Part shown: positions 30,696 through 39,425 of the stretch, piece by piece | Position numbering within the stretch: the first letter of the stretch is position 1 | Layout: the number at the start of each line of letters is the position of its first letter | Assembly (NCBI RefSeq): GCF_018687535.1 | Contig: NZ_CP061295.1 | Location: forward strand, 558,001 to 622,000 | DNA from: Polynucleobacter sp. MWH-S4W17 | GTDB lineage: Bacteria; Pseudomonadota; Gammaproteobacteria; Burkholderiales; Burkholderiaceae | Length of the DNA: 64,000 nt | Direction of reading: 5' to 3' | Notes under the pieces: generated by a model | Database searches by the model: none | Told to the model about the DNA's origin: nothing | The model's input: only the letters and a program-made list of their open reading frames with translations | Program-made: the position numbers and the translations under genes

Positions 30696-31342
30696 GTGAA
30701 ATTGCGAAAGAAGCAGCAAAAGCGAATCTATCCGCCGAAGTAGGCGATGTAGGCTTGCCTGAGGATTTGGCTAGGGCCGATTTATATGGCTTGATTGCCC
30801 GCTTTTTTCAGATGCCGCCCGATCAAGAGCTTTTGGATCAAATTGCCGCTACCGCTGATCAACAAGATGTTGCTGATGAGGCGCCTTTAGCTAAGGTTTG
30901 GATGGATGTAGTAGAGGTCGCTAAAAATAATCCCGCCAAAGCTTGGCATGATGAGTTTGATTTGAATTTCATCAGCGTTGGCAAGCCGAATGTCGTTTTG
31001 AATGGCTCCTTTTACATGGCAGGCCATCTAAATGAAAAGCCCTTGGTGAATATTCGCAAGGCTTTAGAGGGTTTTGGGCTTGAGGCCGCAGAAGAGGTGA
31101 CTGAAACTGAAGACCATATCTCGGCACTCAGTGAGGTCATGCGTTATCTCATTGCGGGGGATGACGTGGAAATCTCAAACCTTACAAATCAAAGGGTTTA
31201 TTTCAATGAGCATATTCGTCCCTGGTATGACGAATTTTGCGACGCAATAGAAGGCATTCCAGAAATGCACTTGTATCATCCAATCGCAGCCCTAACCAGA
31301 GAATTCCTAGCAATTGAAGGGCAGGGCTTCGACATGATTTGA
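30692..31342 (+). CDS. TorD-family chaperone for formate dehydrogenase
   Basis: 216 residues from ATG 30692, which overlaps the preceding stop; the earlier in-frame start at 30659 is rejected. All-helical TorD/DmsD type: DLYGLIARFFQMPPDQ, FDLNFISVGKPNVVLNGSFYMAG, EDHISALSEVMRYL. Such chaperones bind the twin-arginine signal of a molybdoenzyme and hold it until the cofactor is inserted. The likely client is the catalytic subunit encoded 390 bases downstream. Confidence 0.9.
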   Translation: MSEIAKEAAKANLSAEVGDVGLPEDLARADLYGLIARFFQMPPDQELLDQIAATADQQDVADEAPLAKVWMDVVEVAKNNPAKAWHDEFDLNFISVGKPNVVLNGSFYMAGHLNEKPLVNIRKALEGFGLEAAEEVTETEDHISALSEVMRYLIAGDDVEISNLTNQRVYFNEHIRPWYDEFCDAIEGIPEMHLYHPIAALTREFLAIEGQGFDMI

Positions 31343-31420
31343 TGTTGCATCGCAATATAAATATTGTCGTAATAACTAATAGTTACACCAATATGTCAAA
31401 AATGCGATTTCCTATTACAC

Positions 31421-31434
31421 TTGATACAAATCAA
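31421..31434. promoter_or_regulatory. FNR/Anr-type operator
   Basis: TTGAT-ACAA-ATCAA is a perfect match to the FNR/Anr consensus TTGAT-N4-ATCAA, extended by one more paired base on each side (C31420, G31435). It sits in the 115-base gap after the chaperone gene, centred about 30 bases before the start codon of the small Tat-signal gene. This suggests oxygen control of the structural genes that follow. Confidence 0.7.
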
Positions 31435-31457
31435 GAATAATCCCATAGGAGCATGCA

Positions 31458-31679
31458 ATGACCACCAAATCCAAGGTTGCTTTAAGCGAAGAAAACAAGC
31501 CATCGCGCCGTAAGTTCTTTATTGGTGCAGGCGCTGCAGTTGGGGCCGTTGCCGTAGCGAGCCAAACTCCAGTTGGCAAAGCAGTCATCCAAGAAATTAC
31601 TGGCGCTAAAGCAGTGCAAGATGTTGGTCAAACGATGACTGCTCACATGCGCAAGTACTACGAATCCACTCTGATTTAA
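31458..31679 (+). CDS. Small twin-arginine-signal protein of the formate dehydrogenase locus
   Basis: 73 residues. A Tat motif (SRRKFFIGAG) at about residue 17 is followed by an alanine-rich hydrophobic stretch; only some 30 residues remain after it, ending YYESTLI. AGGAG lies 7 bases upstream of the ATG. Small proteins of this kind are regularly found before the catalytic subunit of betaproteobacterial formate dehydrogenases. It could be a membrane-tethering or escort subunit. No known motif beyond the signal. Confidence 0.85.
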   Translation: MTTKSKVALSEENKPSRRKFFIGAGAAVGAVAVASQTPVGKAVIQEITGAKAVQDVGQTMTAHMRKYYESTLI

Positions 31680-31733
31680 CCATCATCGTTTCACTGTTCT
31701 AAATAAATAAAAAAACTTTCTCAGGGACATCAT

Positions 31734-34712
31734 ATGAGTCTGACTCGTAAATCCAATACCCCACAAAGCAGTCGTTCTACATCGCGCCTGATCGGTAGTC
31801 TGTCGCGCGGCTTAAAAGCTGCTGTACCAACGATGGACCGCCGCACTTTCCTCAAGCGCTCAGGTGTGGGAGTTGGTGCTGGTATCGCAGCTAGTCAATT
31901 GAGCTTTGTGCAAAAAGCATCTGCTGAGCAAAGCAAGGCAATGCTGGACGGCAAGGGCAAGATTGAAGTTAAAAGATCTATTTGTACTCACTGTTCAGTG
32001 GGATGTGCAGTAGATGCCACCGTTGAGAATGGTGTATGGGTCCGTCAAAACCCAGTATTTGATTCCCCAATTAATATGGGTGCTCACTGCGCCAAAGGCG
32101 CCGCCTTGCGTGAGCACGGACATGGTGATTACCGTTTGCGTTACCCAATGAAGTTGGTTGATGGAAAGTACCAACGCATTTCTTGGGATCAAGCCTTAAC
32201 TGAAATTACCGCTCAGATGAAGGATATTCGCCAGAAATATTCTCCGGATGCAATGTTCTTCATCGGCTCCTCCAAACACAATAATGAACAGTCCTACTTA
32301 CTCCGTAAGTGGGTCTCTTTCTTTGGCACAAACAATACAGATCATCAAGCTCGTATTTGTCACTCCACAACAGTAGCGGGTGTTGCAAACACCTGGGGCT
32401 ATGGTGCGATGACCAATAGCTACAACGACATGATGAATTCCAAGGCCGCTTTGTACATTGGTTCAAATGCAGCTGAAGCTCATCCAGTTTCAATGTTGAT
32501 GTTGTTGCATGCAAAAGAAAATGGTTGCAAGGTCGTTGTAGTAGATCCGCGCTACACGCGTACTGCTGCTAAGTCAGACCAGTACATCCGCATTCGCTCG
32601 GGTACTGATATTCCTTTCTTGTTCGGCATGCTGTATCACATCTTCAAAAACGGCTGGGAAGATAAGAAGTACATCAATGACCGTGTTTATGGCATGGAAG
32701 AGATTCGTAAAGAAGTGATGGAGAAGTGGACTCCCGCCGCAGTTGAAGAGGCTTGTGGCGTGCCTGAGGCTCAGGTTTACCAAGCCGCTAAAACGATGGC
32801 GATGAATCGTCCTAGTACCGTTGTTTGGTGCATGGGTCAAACCCAGCACACGATCGGTAATGCGATTGTGCGCGCCTCTTGTATTTTGCAATTAGCTTTA
32901 GGTAACGTAGGTAAGTCTGGTGGTGGTACTAATATTTTCCGCGGTCACGATAACGTTCAGGGTGCAACTGACGTTGGTCCTAACCCAGATTCGTTGCCTG
33001 GTTACTATGGTTTGGCTGCTGGCTCATGGAAGCACTTCTCAACAGTTTGGGGTGTTGACTATGAGTGGATTAAAGGTCGTTATGCGCCTGACATGATGGA
33101 GAAATCCGGCACTACTGTGTCTCGTTGGGTTGATGCTGTTCTCGAGAAGAATGACATGATCGACCAGCAGACTAACGTAAAAGGCTTGTTCTTCTGGGGT
33201 CATGCACCTAACTCACAAACGCGTGGCCTCGACATGAAGCGTGCGATGGATAAGTTGGATCTCTTGGTAGTGGTTGATCCATATCCAAGTGCTACTGCTG
33301 CAATGGCAGCAATGCCTGCTGCAGAAGGACAAGCGGTTAATAAGAATCGCAATGTGTACTTATTGCCTGCAGCAACGCAGTTTGAAACTTGCGGTTCAGC
33401 GACAGCTTCCAATCGTTCATTACAGTGGCGTGAGAAAGTAATTGATCCATTGTTTGAATCTGTTCCTGACCACGTGATCATGCAGGCTTTTGCTGATCGC
33501 TTAGGCTTCGGAGAAGAGTTGTCTAAGAATTACAAAATGCTTAGTTCCAAATTTGCCGGTAAGCAATGGAAAGAGCCGCAAATTGAAGACATCCTGCGCG
33601 AGATTAATCGCTCTTGCTGGACCATTGGATACACAGGTCAAACTCCTGAGCGCCTCAAGGCTCACATGAGAATGGCGGCAACCTTTGATCCGAAGACCTT
33701 GAAGTCTCGTGGTGCTGTTGATCCAGTTACTGGCTATGACACTACTGGCGACTACTATGGCTTGCCTTGGCCTTGCTACGGTACAGCAGCTATTAAGCAT
33801 CCTGGCTCACCAAATCTGTATGACACAAGTAAGAGCGTGATGGAGGGCGGTGGTAACTTCCGCGCTAACTTCGGTGTTGAGCGTGATGGCGTCAGCTTGC
33901 TTGCTGCCGATGGATCCCACTCTAAGGGGGCTGCAATTACTACCGGCTACCCAGAGTTTGATCACGTGTTTATGAAGAAATTAGGTTGGTGGGATCAGTT
34001 AACTGAAGACGAGAAAAAACTCGCTGAAGGTAAAAACTGGAAGACTGACTTATCTGGTGGTATTCAGCGCGTGGTAATGAAGAATGGCTGTCATCCGTTT
34101 GGTAACGCCAAGGCGCGTGCGGTGGTTTGGAACTTCCCAGACCCAGTTCCAATTCACCGTGAAGCGCTCTACAGTACAAACGCTCCAATGATGCGTAAGT
34201 ACCCAACAGCTGCTGATAAGAAAAACTTCTGGCGCTTGCCAACCCTCTATAAGACTGTTCAAGATCAAAACTTGAATCAGAAGTTATATGAGAAGTTCCC
34301 AATCATTTTGACTTCAGGTCGTTTGGTTGAGTATGAAGGCGGTGGTGATGAGACTCGTTCTAATCCATGGTTGGCAGAGCTCCAGCAAGAAAACTTTGTG
34401 GAGATTAATCCTAAGGCTGCAGCAGATCGTGGCATTAAGAACTGGGATTACGTTTGGGTGAAATCGCCAACGGGTGCCAAGATTAAGGTGCGCGCATTAG
34501 TGACTGAGCGTGTTGATCAAGGAACCGCGTTTGTACCATTCCACTTTGCTGGCTGGTGGCAGGGCGAAAATATTCGGAAGTATTACCCAGAAGGCGCCGC
34601 CCCAGTAGTTCAGGGTGAAGCGGTTAATACTGCAACTACTTATGGTTATGACATGGTGACGATGATGCAAGAAACGAAAACCACAATGTGTCAAATCGAG
34701 AAATTTGCCTAA
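31734..34712 (+). CDS. fdhA: Formate dehydrogenase catalytic (alpha) subunit, cysteine type
   Basis: 992 residues. A twin-arginine signal (DRRTFLKRSG, Arg36-Arg37) directs it to the periplasm. The [4Fe-4S] site is Cys84, Cys87, Cys91 and Cys119. The Mo/W ligand position is Cys209 followed by His210 (ARICHSTTVAG), where E. coli FdnG has selenocysteine; therefore no in-frame UGA or SECIS element is needed. The molybdopterin-binding C-terminal part holds ILTSGRLVEYEGGG. It oxidises formate to CO2 and feeds the beta and gamma subunits encoded next. Confidence 0.96.
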   Translation: MSLTRKSNTPQSSRSTSRLIGSLSRGLKAAVPTMDRRTFLKRSGVGVGAGIAASQLSFVQKASAEQSKAMLDGKGKIEVKRSICTHCSVGCAVDATVENGVWVRQNPVFDSPINMGAHCAKGAALREHGHGDYRLRYPMKLVDGKYQRISWDQALTEITAQMKDIRQKYSPDAMFFIGSSKHNNEQSYLLRKWVSFFGTNNTDHQARICHSTTVAGVANTWGYGAMTNSYNDMMNSKAALYIGSNAAEAHPVSMLMLLHAKENGCKVVVVDPRYTRTAAKSDQYIRIRSGTDIPFLFGMLYHIFKNGWEDKKYINDRVYGMEEIRKEVMEKWTPAAVEEACGVPEAQVYQAAKTMAMNRPSTVVWCMGQTQHTIGNAIVRASCILQLALGNVGKSGGGTNIFRGHDNVQGATDVGPNPDSLPGYYGLAAGSWKHFSTVWGVDYEWIKGRYAPDMMEKSGTTVSRWVDAVLEKNDMIDQQTNVKGLFFWGHAPNSQTRGLDMKRAMDKLDLLVVVDPYPSATAAMAAMPAAEGQAVNKNRNVYLLPAATQFETCGSATASNRSLQWREKVIDPLFESVPDHVIMQAFADRLGFGEELSKNYKMLSSKFAGKQWKEPQIEDILREINRSCWTIGYTGQTPERLKAHMRMAATFDPKTLKSRGAVDPVTGYDTTGDYYGLPWPCYGTAAIKHPGSPNLYDTSKSVMEGGGNFRANFGVERDGVSLLAADGSHSKGAAITTGYPEFDHVFMKKLGWWDQLTEDEKKLAEGKNWKTDLSGGIQRVVMKNGCHPFGNAKARAVVWNFPDPVPIHREALYSTNAPMMRKYPTAADKKNFWRLPTLYKTVQDQNLNQKLYEKFPIILTSGRLVEYEGGGDETRSNPWLAELQQENFVEINPKAAADRGIKNWDYVWVKSPTGAKIKVRALVTERVDQGTAFVPFHFAGWWQGENIRKYYPEGAAPVVQGEAVNTATTYGYDMVTMMQETKTTMCQIEKFA

Positions 34713-34740
34713 GTCAAAAAAATAAGGTCAGGAGAACACA

Positions 34741-35397
34741 ATGGCAAGAATGAAATTTATTTGTGACACGGAGCGATGCATTGAGTGCAATGGTTGTGTC
34801 ACAGCCTGTAAGAATGAAAACGAAGTGCCTTGGGGTGTTAACCGTCGTCGCGTTGTAACGGTGAATGACGGCATCATTGGTCAAGAAAAATCAGTTTCAG
34901 TTGCTTGTATGCACTGTAGCGATGCCCCATGTATGGCCGTATGCCCAGTAGATTGTTTCTACCGCACGGACGAGGGTGTTGTTCTGCACGATAAAGATAT
35001 CTGTATCGGTTGCGGTTACTGCTCTTTTGCCTGCCCATTTGGCGCGCCTCAGTTCCTCAGCAAGGGTGCTTTCGGCTCCCGCAGCAAAATGGATAAGTGC
35101 ACATTCTGTAGTGGTGGCCCAGAAGAAAACGGCAGCGTTGCAGAGTTTGAAAAATATGGCCGTAATCGTTTGGCAGAAGGCAAGTTACCGCTTTGCGCTG
35201 AAATGTGTTCTACCAAGGCATTGATTGGTGGCGATAGTGATGTCATTAGCGGCATCTTTAATAATCGCGTTGCTACCCGTGAGAAGAATGGCAAGTATCC
35301 AGGATCCAAAGCCTTTGGTTGGAATACTGCTTACGGTGGACCAGATGTCCCAGCGCCTACACCAACGCCTGCTGCAAAGATTCCAGGAGCTCAATAA
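34741..35397 (+). CDS. fdhB: Formate dehydrogenase iron-sulfur (beta) subunit
   Basis: 218 residues. Four cysteine groups for [4Fe-4S] clusters are seen: CIECNGCVTACKNE, CMHCSDAPCMAVCPVDC, CIGCGYCSFACPFG, and CTFC with a later CAEMC. This is the HybA/FdnH-like electron relay between the catalytic subunit and cytochrome b. It has no signal of its own, so it is probably exported with the alpha subunit. The last base of its stop is the first base of the lipoprotein start codon. Confidence 0.95.
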   Translation: MARMKFICDTERCIECNGCVTACKNENEVPWGVNRRRVVTVNDGIIGQEKSVSVACMHCSDAPCMAVCPVDCFYRTDEGVVLHDKDICIGCGYCSFACPFGAPQFLSKGAFGSRSKMDKCTFCSGGPEENGSVAEFEKYGRNRLAEGKLPLCAEMCSTKALIGGDSDVISGIFNNRVATREKNGKYPGSKAFGWNTAYGGPDVPAPTPTPAAKIPGAQ

Positions 35398-35633
35398 TGA
35401 AAGTCAATTTCAAAACTCTCGGCTTGTGTTTTGCAGTAGCTGCTTTCTTGGGGGCTTGCTCTGAGCCGCCAGAAATTGCTGCTAAAGCTGCTAAGCGTCC
35501 AGATGTAGCTCCTTATATGGGCGCTAATGATGGATTTATGACTAAGAATTGGACGCCAGGCAATCTGGCTAGTTGGACCGAGTCAATTGACAAGCGCAAT
35601 CAAGGTCAAAACGAATACAGTCGCGTTAAGTGA
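35397..35633 (+). CDS. Small lipoprotein within the formate dehydrogenase operon
   Basis: 78 residues from ATG 35397, overlapping the beta-subunit stop by one base; a longer frame from 35319 would lie inside that gene. Signal peptide with lipobox FLGAC; the mature part is about 57 residues (EPPEIAAKAAKRPDVAPYMG, then WTPGNLASWTESIDKRNQGQNEY). No family is recognised. Its fixed position between the beta and gamma genes suggests an accessory subunit or an assembly factor on the periplasmic side. Confidence 0.85.
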   Translation: MKVNFKTLGLCFAVAAFLGACSEPPEIAAKAAKRPDVAPYMGANDGFMTKNWTPGNLASWTESIDKRNQGQNEYSRVK

Positions 35634-35680
35634 TCAACTAAATAACAATAAATAAAACGAAAACGTTTAAGGACATGTGT

Positions 35681-36736
35681 ATGAAACGATCATTTTCTAA
35701 AGTTCTACGCACTTTGGTGGTGGCTGTAGGTTTGTCACTAACTCTAGCGAGTGGTATGAGCTTTGCTGAACGTGCACCGATGGCGCCTTTGCCTTCTCCT
35801 AGTGGAGTAGACGTGCCTCCTGCATCTGTGCCGGCAAATCCAAACGCTTTGGCCAATGGCACTCAAGCGCAGGCTCAGCCAGCTAATCCATCCATTTTCA
35901 CGGCGCCAAACAGTGATCCACAAAACTACGTCAGTATTCCGGATAAACAAGCAGGTGTTTTGATCCAGCGTGCTGGTCAAGAATGGCGCGTAATTCGTAA
36001 CGGCATCATTACTGTATACGGAGGCTGGTTGTTGGCGATTGCCTTCTTTGGCATTATTGCTATGTTCACCATCAAAGGCTCAATCAAACTACACGAGCCA
36101 TTGTCAGGCATTAAAGTAAAGCGCTTTAGTGCATTGGACCGCATCACTCACTGGGTTATGGCCTTTAGCTTCCTGGCCTTAGCGTTTACTGGTTTGATGA
36201 TTTTGTATGGCAAATATTTTGCAATGCCATTGATGGGCGGTGTCGCATATGGATCCTTCTTGTTTGTTTGCAAGAATATTCATAATTTTTCCGGCCCATT
36301 ATTTACCCTAAGCATTGTGATTTTCTTCTTGCTCTTTGTCGGTAAAAATATTCCAGAAAAAGGCGATCTCAATTGGCTGTTAACTTTCGGTGGAATGTTT
36401 AGCGGCAAGCATGTGCCTGCTGGCTTTTTCAATATGGGTGAGAAGTTTTGGTTCTGGTTCGGTATGACTTTCTTAGGCCTGGTAATTTCTGCCTCAGGAT
36501 TTGTGCTCGATATGATTGTGCCGTTTATGCAGATTGAGTACCTGCGCGGCACTATGCAAATCGCCAACATCATTCACAGTAGCGCTGCAATCTTGATGAC
36601 TACCATGGCGATGGGCCATATTTATATCGGCACCATTGGTATGCAAGGTTCAATCGATGGCATGAAGACCGGCTATGTAGATGCTACTTGGGCTAAAGAG
36701 CACCATGAGCTCTGGTATGACAAACTGAATAAATAA
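35681..36736 (+). CDS. fdhC: Formate dehydrogenase cytochrome b (gamma) subunit
   Basis: 351 residues from ATG 35681, chosen because AAGGA is 7 bases upstream; ATG 35675 adds two residues. A signal peptide (SLTLASGMSFA) precedes a proline/alanine-rich periplasmic segment. Four membrane helices follow, with heme-ligand candidates in RITHWVMAF, HNFSGPLF and IHSSAAILMTTMAMGHIYIG. The extended N-terminus with an extra helix is known in this branch. It passes electrons from formate to quinone. Confidence 0.93.
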   Translation: MKRSFSKVLRTLVVAVGLSLTLASGMSFAERAPMAPLPSPSGVDVPPASVPANPNALANGTQAQAQPANPSIFTAPNSDPQNYVSIPDKQAGVLIQRAGQEWRVIRNGIITVYGGWLLAIAFFGIIAMFTIKGSIKLHEPLSGIKVKRFSALDRITHWVMAFSFLALAFTGLMILYGKYFAMPLMGGVAYGSFLFVCKNIHNFSGPLFTLSIVIFFLLFVGKNIPEKGDLNWLLTFGGMFSGKHVPAGFFNMGEKFWFWFGMTFLGLVISASGFVLDMIVPFMQIEYLRGTMQIANIIHSSAAILMTTMAMGHIYIGTIGMQGSIDGMKTGYVDATWAKEHHELWYDKLNK

Positions 36737-36746
36737 GGATAAGGCC

Positions 36747-37010
36747 ATGAAAAGAATCATTGCTCTTACGTTTTGCGCATTTGCTGCCTCCTCGGTACTT
36801 GCGACTTTGCCACCATTGAGCCCAGAGGCACAAGAGGCTGCTAATTTGGCTAAAGCTAAAGCCGCTTATGGGGACAAGGTTGGCGCATATAAATTGTGTT
36901 TAGTCCAAAATAAGGTGGCAGATCAATTTAAGGTCTCTGGAACTCCAGCGCCAGCAGCGTGCACTGCACCACCACCATTTACTCCGCCTGTTGCAGCTGT
37001 TGCCAAATAA
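36747..37010 (+). CDS. Small exported protein at the end of the formate dehydrogenase operon
   Basis: 87 residues with a signal peptide cleaved near SSVLA. The mature part has two cysteines (YKLCLVQ and AACTAP), an alanine-rich helix and a proline-rich tail (PPPFTPPVAAVAK). It lies 10 bases after the cytochrome b gene, and its stop directly abuts the stop of the convergent ABC ATPase gene. No family recognised. Probably periplasmic. Confidence 0.75.
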   Translation: MKRIIALTFCAFAASSVLATLPPLSPEAQEAANLAKAKAAYGDKVGAYKLCLVQNKVADQFKVSGTPAPAACTAPPPFTPPVAAVAK

Positions 37011-37718
37011 TTAGGTGGAAAGTAATTCTTGCCGTAAGTAGCGTTTAGCTGCTGGAGTTTGAGGATTGCTAAAGAAGGGGCCTACGGGTCCCTTTTCCTT
37101 TATTTCCCCTTGGTCAATGAAGATAATGTACTCAGCTAGTCTTTGTACTTGGGCAAGTTGATGGGATGAAAAAATCACATCTACCCCCTGACGGTCAAAT
37201 TGACGAATCAGCTCTTCAACCTGTTCGGTAGTCTTGGGGTCGAGATTGGCAGTAGGCTCATCTAGTAGAACCAAATTGGGTTTTTGCAGAATAGCTCTTC
37301 CAAGGCAAACCTTTTGTCTTTCGCCTGCGGATAATTTATGTGCTGGGCTGTTGGCTAACTCGCTTAAACCTACTTGCTCAATCACAGAGTCTATATCAGC
37401 ATTCGTAATGGACGCGTCCGCATCACAAACCATTGCGATATTTGTTTTTGCTGAGGCTTTGATCATCGGGGTGTGATGTAAAACCAAAGCCGTTTTTGTT
37501 TTAAACGAGTAACTCACTGTTCCGCCATCTGGCTTAACGAGCCCATCTAGAAGTTTCAGAAGAGTAGTTTTGCCAGCGCCATTGGGGCCAATACAAGCAG
37601 TAATTCTGTCTGCTGGAATGAGGGCGTGCTGGATATTCAGAATGGTTCTGCCATTGCTTTTGACGATGATGTCTTTGAGCTCAATGAACTTTTCAAAAGT
37701 TTCCATTGCATTAACCAT
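37011..37718 (-). CDS. tupC: ABC transporter ATPase, tungstate/molybdate type
   Basis: 235 residues from ATG 37718, preceded by GGAG and overlapping the permease stop by 8 bases; the frame could extend to 37802 but that would lie inside the permease gene. Walker A is GPNGAGKTT, the signature LSAGERQ, Walker B LVLLDEPTANLDP. Partner permease is of the TupB type, so oxyanion import (tungstate, perhaps molybdate) is likely. It would supply metal for the neighbouring formate dehydrogenase. Confidence 0.82.
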   Translation of the reverse strand: MVNAMETFEKFIELKDIIVKSNGRTILNIQHALIPADRITACIGPNGAGKTTLLKLLDGLVKPDGGTVSYSFKTKTALVLHHTPMIKASAKTNIAMVCDADASITNADIDSVIEQVGLSELANSPAHKLSAGERQKVCLGRAILQKPNLVLLDEPTANLDPKTTEQVEELIRQFDRQGVDVIFSSHQLAQVQRLAEYIIFIDQGEIKEKGPVGPFFSNPQTPAAKRYLRQELLST

Positions 37719-38406
37719 AGCGATGCTCCGCAATTTGGCGAACTGCAAAGGTAAATAAATTGGCCAGAAGAACAATGGCGAGCAAGACGATGCCAAGGGC
37801 AAGGGCTAAAGGTAGGTCGCCTTTGCTAGTCTCCAGCGCAATCGCAGTTGTCATTGTTCTGGTGGAATGATCAATATTGCCACCAACAATCATGACCGCT
37901 CCAACCTCGGATATGGCTCTAGCTAGGCCGGCAAGCACGGCAATGGTCAGCGAGAAGCGGCAATCCCATATCAGCCATTTAAAGCGGGAAAGGGGTGGCA
38001 ATTTAAGGCTCAGAAAGGAATCGCGATGTATTTTCCAGGAGTCCTCCAGGATTTGGCGGCTAAGGGCTGCGATTAAAGGGGTTGTGAGCAATGTTTGAGC
38101 CACAGTCATACCCTTTACTGTAAATAGCCAGCCCCACATGCCAAGGGGCCCTGTACGTGACAGCATGAGATATACCAATACGCCAACTATGACTGTAGGC
38201 ACACCCATGAGGGTGTTCAGGATCACAATGATGGTCCTTTTGCCCGCAAAACGTTCGGTGGCCAGAAGGGCGCCAATCGGTAGACCCAAAAGCGTTCCAA
38301 CCAGAAGGGCGGTAAGGCTGACCTGTAGAGAAACCCAGACGATCCCCATTACACCGCCATCGAGGTGGGCTAACAAGGAAAGGGCATCTTGAAAAGCTTT
38401 TAACAT
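37711..38406 (-). CDS. tupB: ABC transporter permease, TupB-like
   Basis: 231 residues, five to six helices. The EAA-loop region ARAISEVGAVMIVGGNIDHSTRTMTTAI is typical of TupB/WtpB-type permeases for tungstate. No periplasmic binding protein gene (tupA) is adjacent on either side in this window, so it must be encoded elsewhere. The gene is convergent to the formate dehydrogenase operon. Confidence 0.82.
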   Translation of the reverse strand: MLKAFQDALSLLAHLDGGVMGIVWVSLQVSLTALLVGTLLGLPIGALLATERFAGKRTIIVILNTLMGVPTVIVGVLVYLMLSRTGPLGMWGWLFTVKGMTVAQTLLTTPLIAALSRQILEDSWKIHRDSFLSLKLPPLSRFKWLIWDCRFSLTIAVLAGLARAISEVGAVMIVGGNIDHSTRTMTTAIALETSKGDLPLALALGIVLLAIVLLANLFTFAVRQIAEHRYG

Positions 38407-38472
38407 GCGCCTGATTCTATCAAGGCAATGGCAAAATGACTGTAATGAAATTGATTTCCCTATTTTTGACCT

Positions 38473-38673
38473 ATGGCTGAAGTGGTGTGCCTCTGCAATG
38501 AGGTCCTCGACGTGGATTTGCGCGAATATTTAGATACTCACCCGATAGACTCGATTGACGAGTTGCGGGAGCGGGCATCCATTTGCAATAAATGCATGCA
38601 GTGTCAAGATTTAGTCGAGAGCGAAATCTACTTGGCGCGCGTTCGACGTCAACGTGCCGCAGGTCAGTTTTAA
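38473..38673 (+). CDS. BFD-like [2Fe-2S] protein
   Basis: 66 residues. Cys6, Cys8, Cys38 and Cys41 (VCLC and CNKC) match the C-x-C…C-x2-C pattern of bacterioferritin-associated ferredoxin domains; a fifth Cys44 is extra. BFD proteins release iron from bacterioferritin or act as small redox partners. The stop overlaps the start of the EEP-family gene by one base. The neighbours give no clue to an iron-storage role. Confidence 0.75.
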   Translation: MAEVVCLCNEVLDVDLREYLDTHPIDSIDELRERASICNKCMQCQDLVESEIYLARVRRQRAAGQF

Positions 38674-39425
38674 TGAGCCCTAATAAAACTTCTCGTTTCA
38701 CGGTGCTGAGTATGAATGTCCATAAGGGGGTATCTCCCTTACATAGACATTCCACGATTTACCAGCTGCGAGAAAAAATGCGTAGTCATCACCCAGATCT
38801 ACTTTTCTTGCAGGAGCTGCAACAGGAGCATCGGGGTAGAGTGCGTCGCTTTAGCCAATGGCCGTTAACAGAGTTGACCCACTTTCTTTCGGAAGACTTT
38901 TGGCGCGATTGGCATTATGGGAAAAATGTCGAGTATCGCGATGGGCATCATGGTAATGCCATCCTCTCTAAGCACCCTCAACAAAAAGGAAATAACTACG
39001 ATATTTCAGCATATCGTTTTGAGAGTCGTGGCCTGCTACATAGCGTTACTACTTTGGATGGCAAGGATCAACCGATTCATTGTTTCTGTGTGCATTTGGC
39101 GCTTTTCGAGCGGGGCAGAGAGCGACAGTTGGAGGCTATCATTGGGCATATCCAGGAACTCACTCAAAATGGACCTACGATCGTGGCTGGAGACTTCAAT
39201 GATTGGCGCAATCGTGTGAGCGCTCCCATGAAGGCTGCCGGCTTTGATGAAGTATTTGAATTGCTGACTGGCTCTCCAGCAAAAACGTTTCCTAGTGTGA
39301 AGCCATTGCTTTCAATGGATAGGATTTATGTTCGAGGAATAAAAGTACATTCAGCGGAAATTTTGTATGAATGGTTAAAACTATCAGATCACCTGGGTAT
39401 TACTGCTGAATTGGAACTTGAATGA
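38673..39425 (+). CDS. Endonuclease/exonuclease/phosphatase (EEP) family protein
   Basis: 250 residues from ATG 38673. DNase I-like fold motifs: SMNVHKGVS, LLFLQELQ (metal-binding Glu), VHLALFERGRERQL, GDFNDWRN and the terminal SDHLGITAEL. It resembles E. coli YbhP, whose gene is also next to a cardiolipin synthase (ybhO/clsB). It overlaps the cls gene by 4 bases. A phosphodiesterase working on lipids is plausible but inferred from context. Confidence 0.88.
   Translation: MSPNKTSRFTVLSMNVHKGVSPLHRHSTIYQLREKMRSHHPDLLFLQELQQEHRGRVRRFSQWPLTELTHFLSEDFWRDWHYGKNVEYRDGHHGNAILSKHPQQKGNNYDISAYRFESRGLLHSVTTLDGKDQPIHCFCVHLALFERGRERQLEAIIGHIQELTQNGPTIVAGDFNDWRNRVSAPMKAAGFDEVFELLTGSPAKTFPSVKPLLSMDRIYVRGIKVHSAEILYEWLKLSDHLGITAELELE

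Noticed and set aside
32357-32365. Selenocysteine in formate dehydrogenase
   Set aside because: The metal-ligand codon is TGT (Cys209); there is no in-frame TGA.
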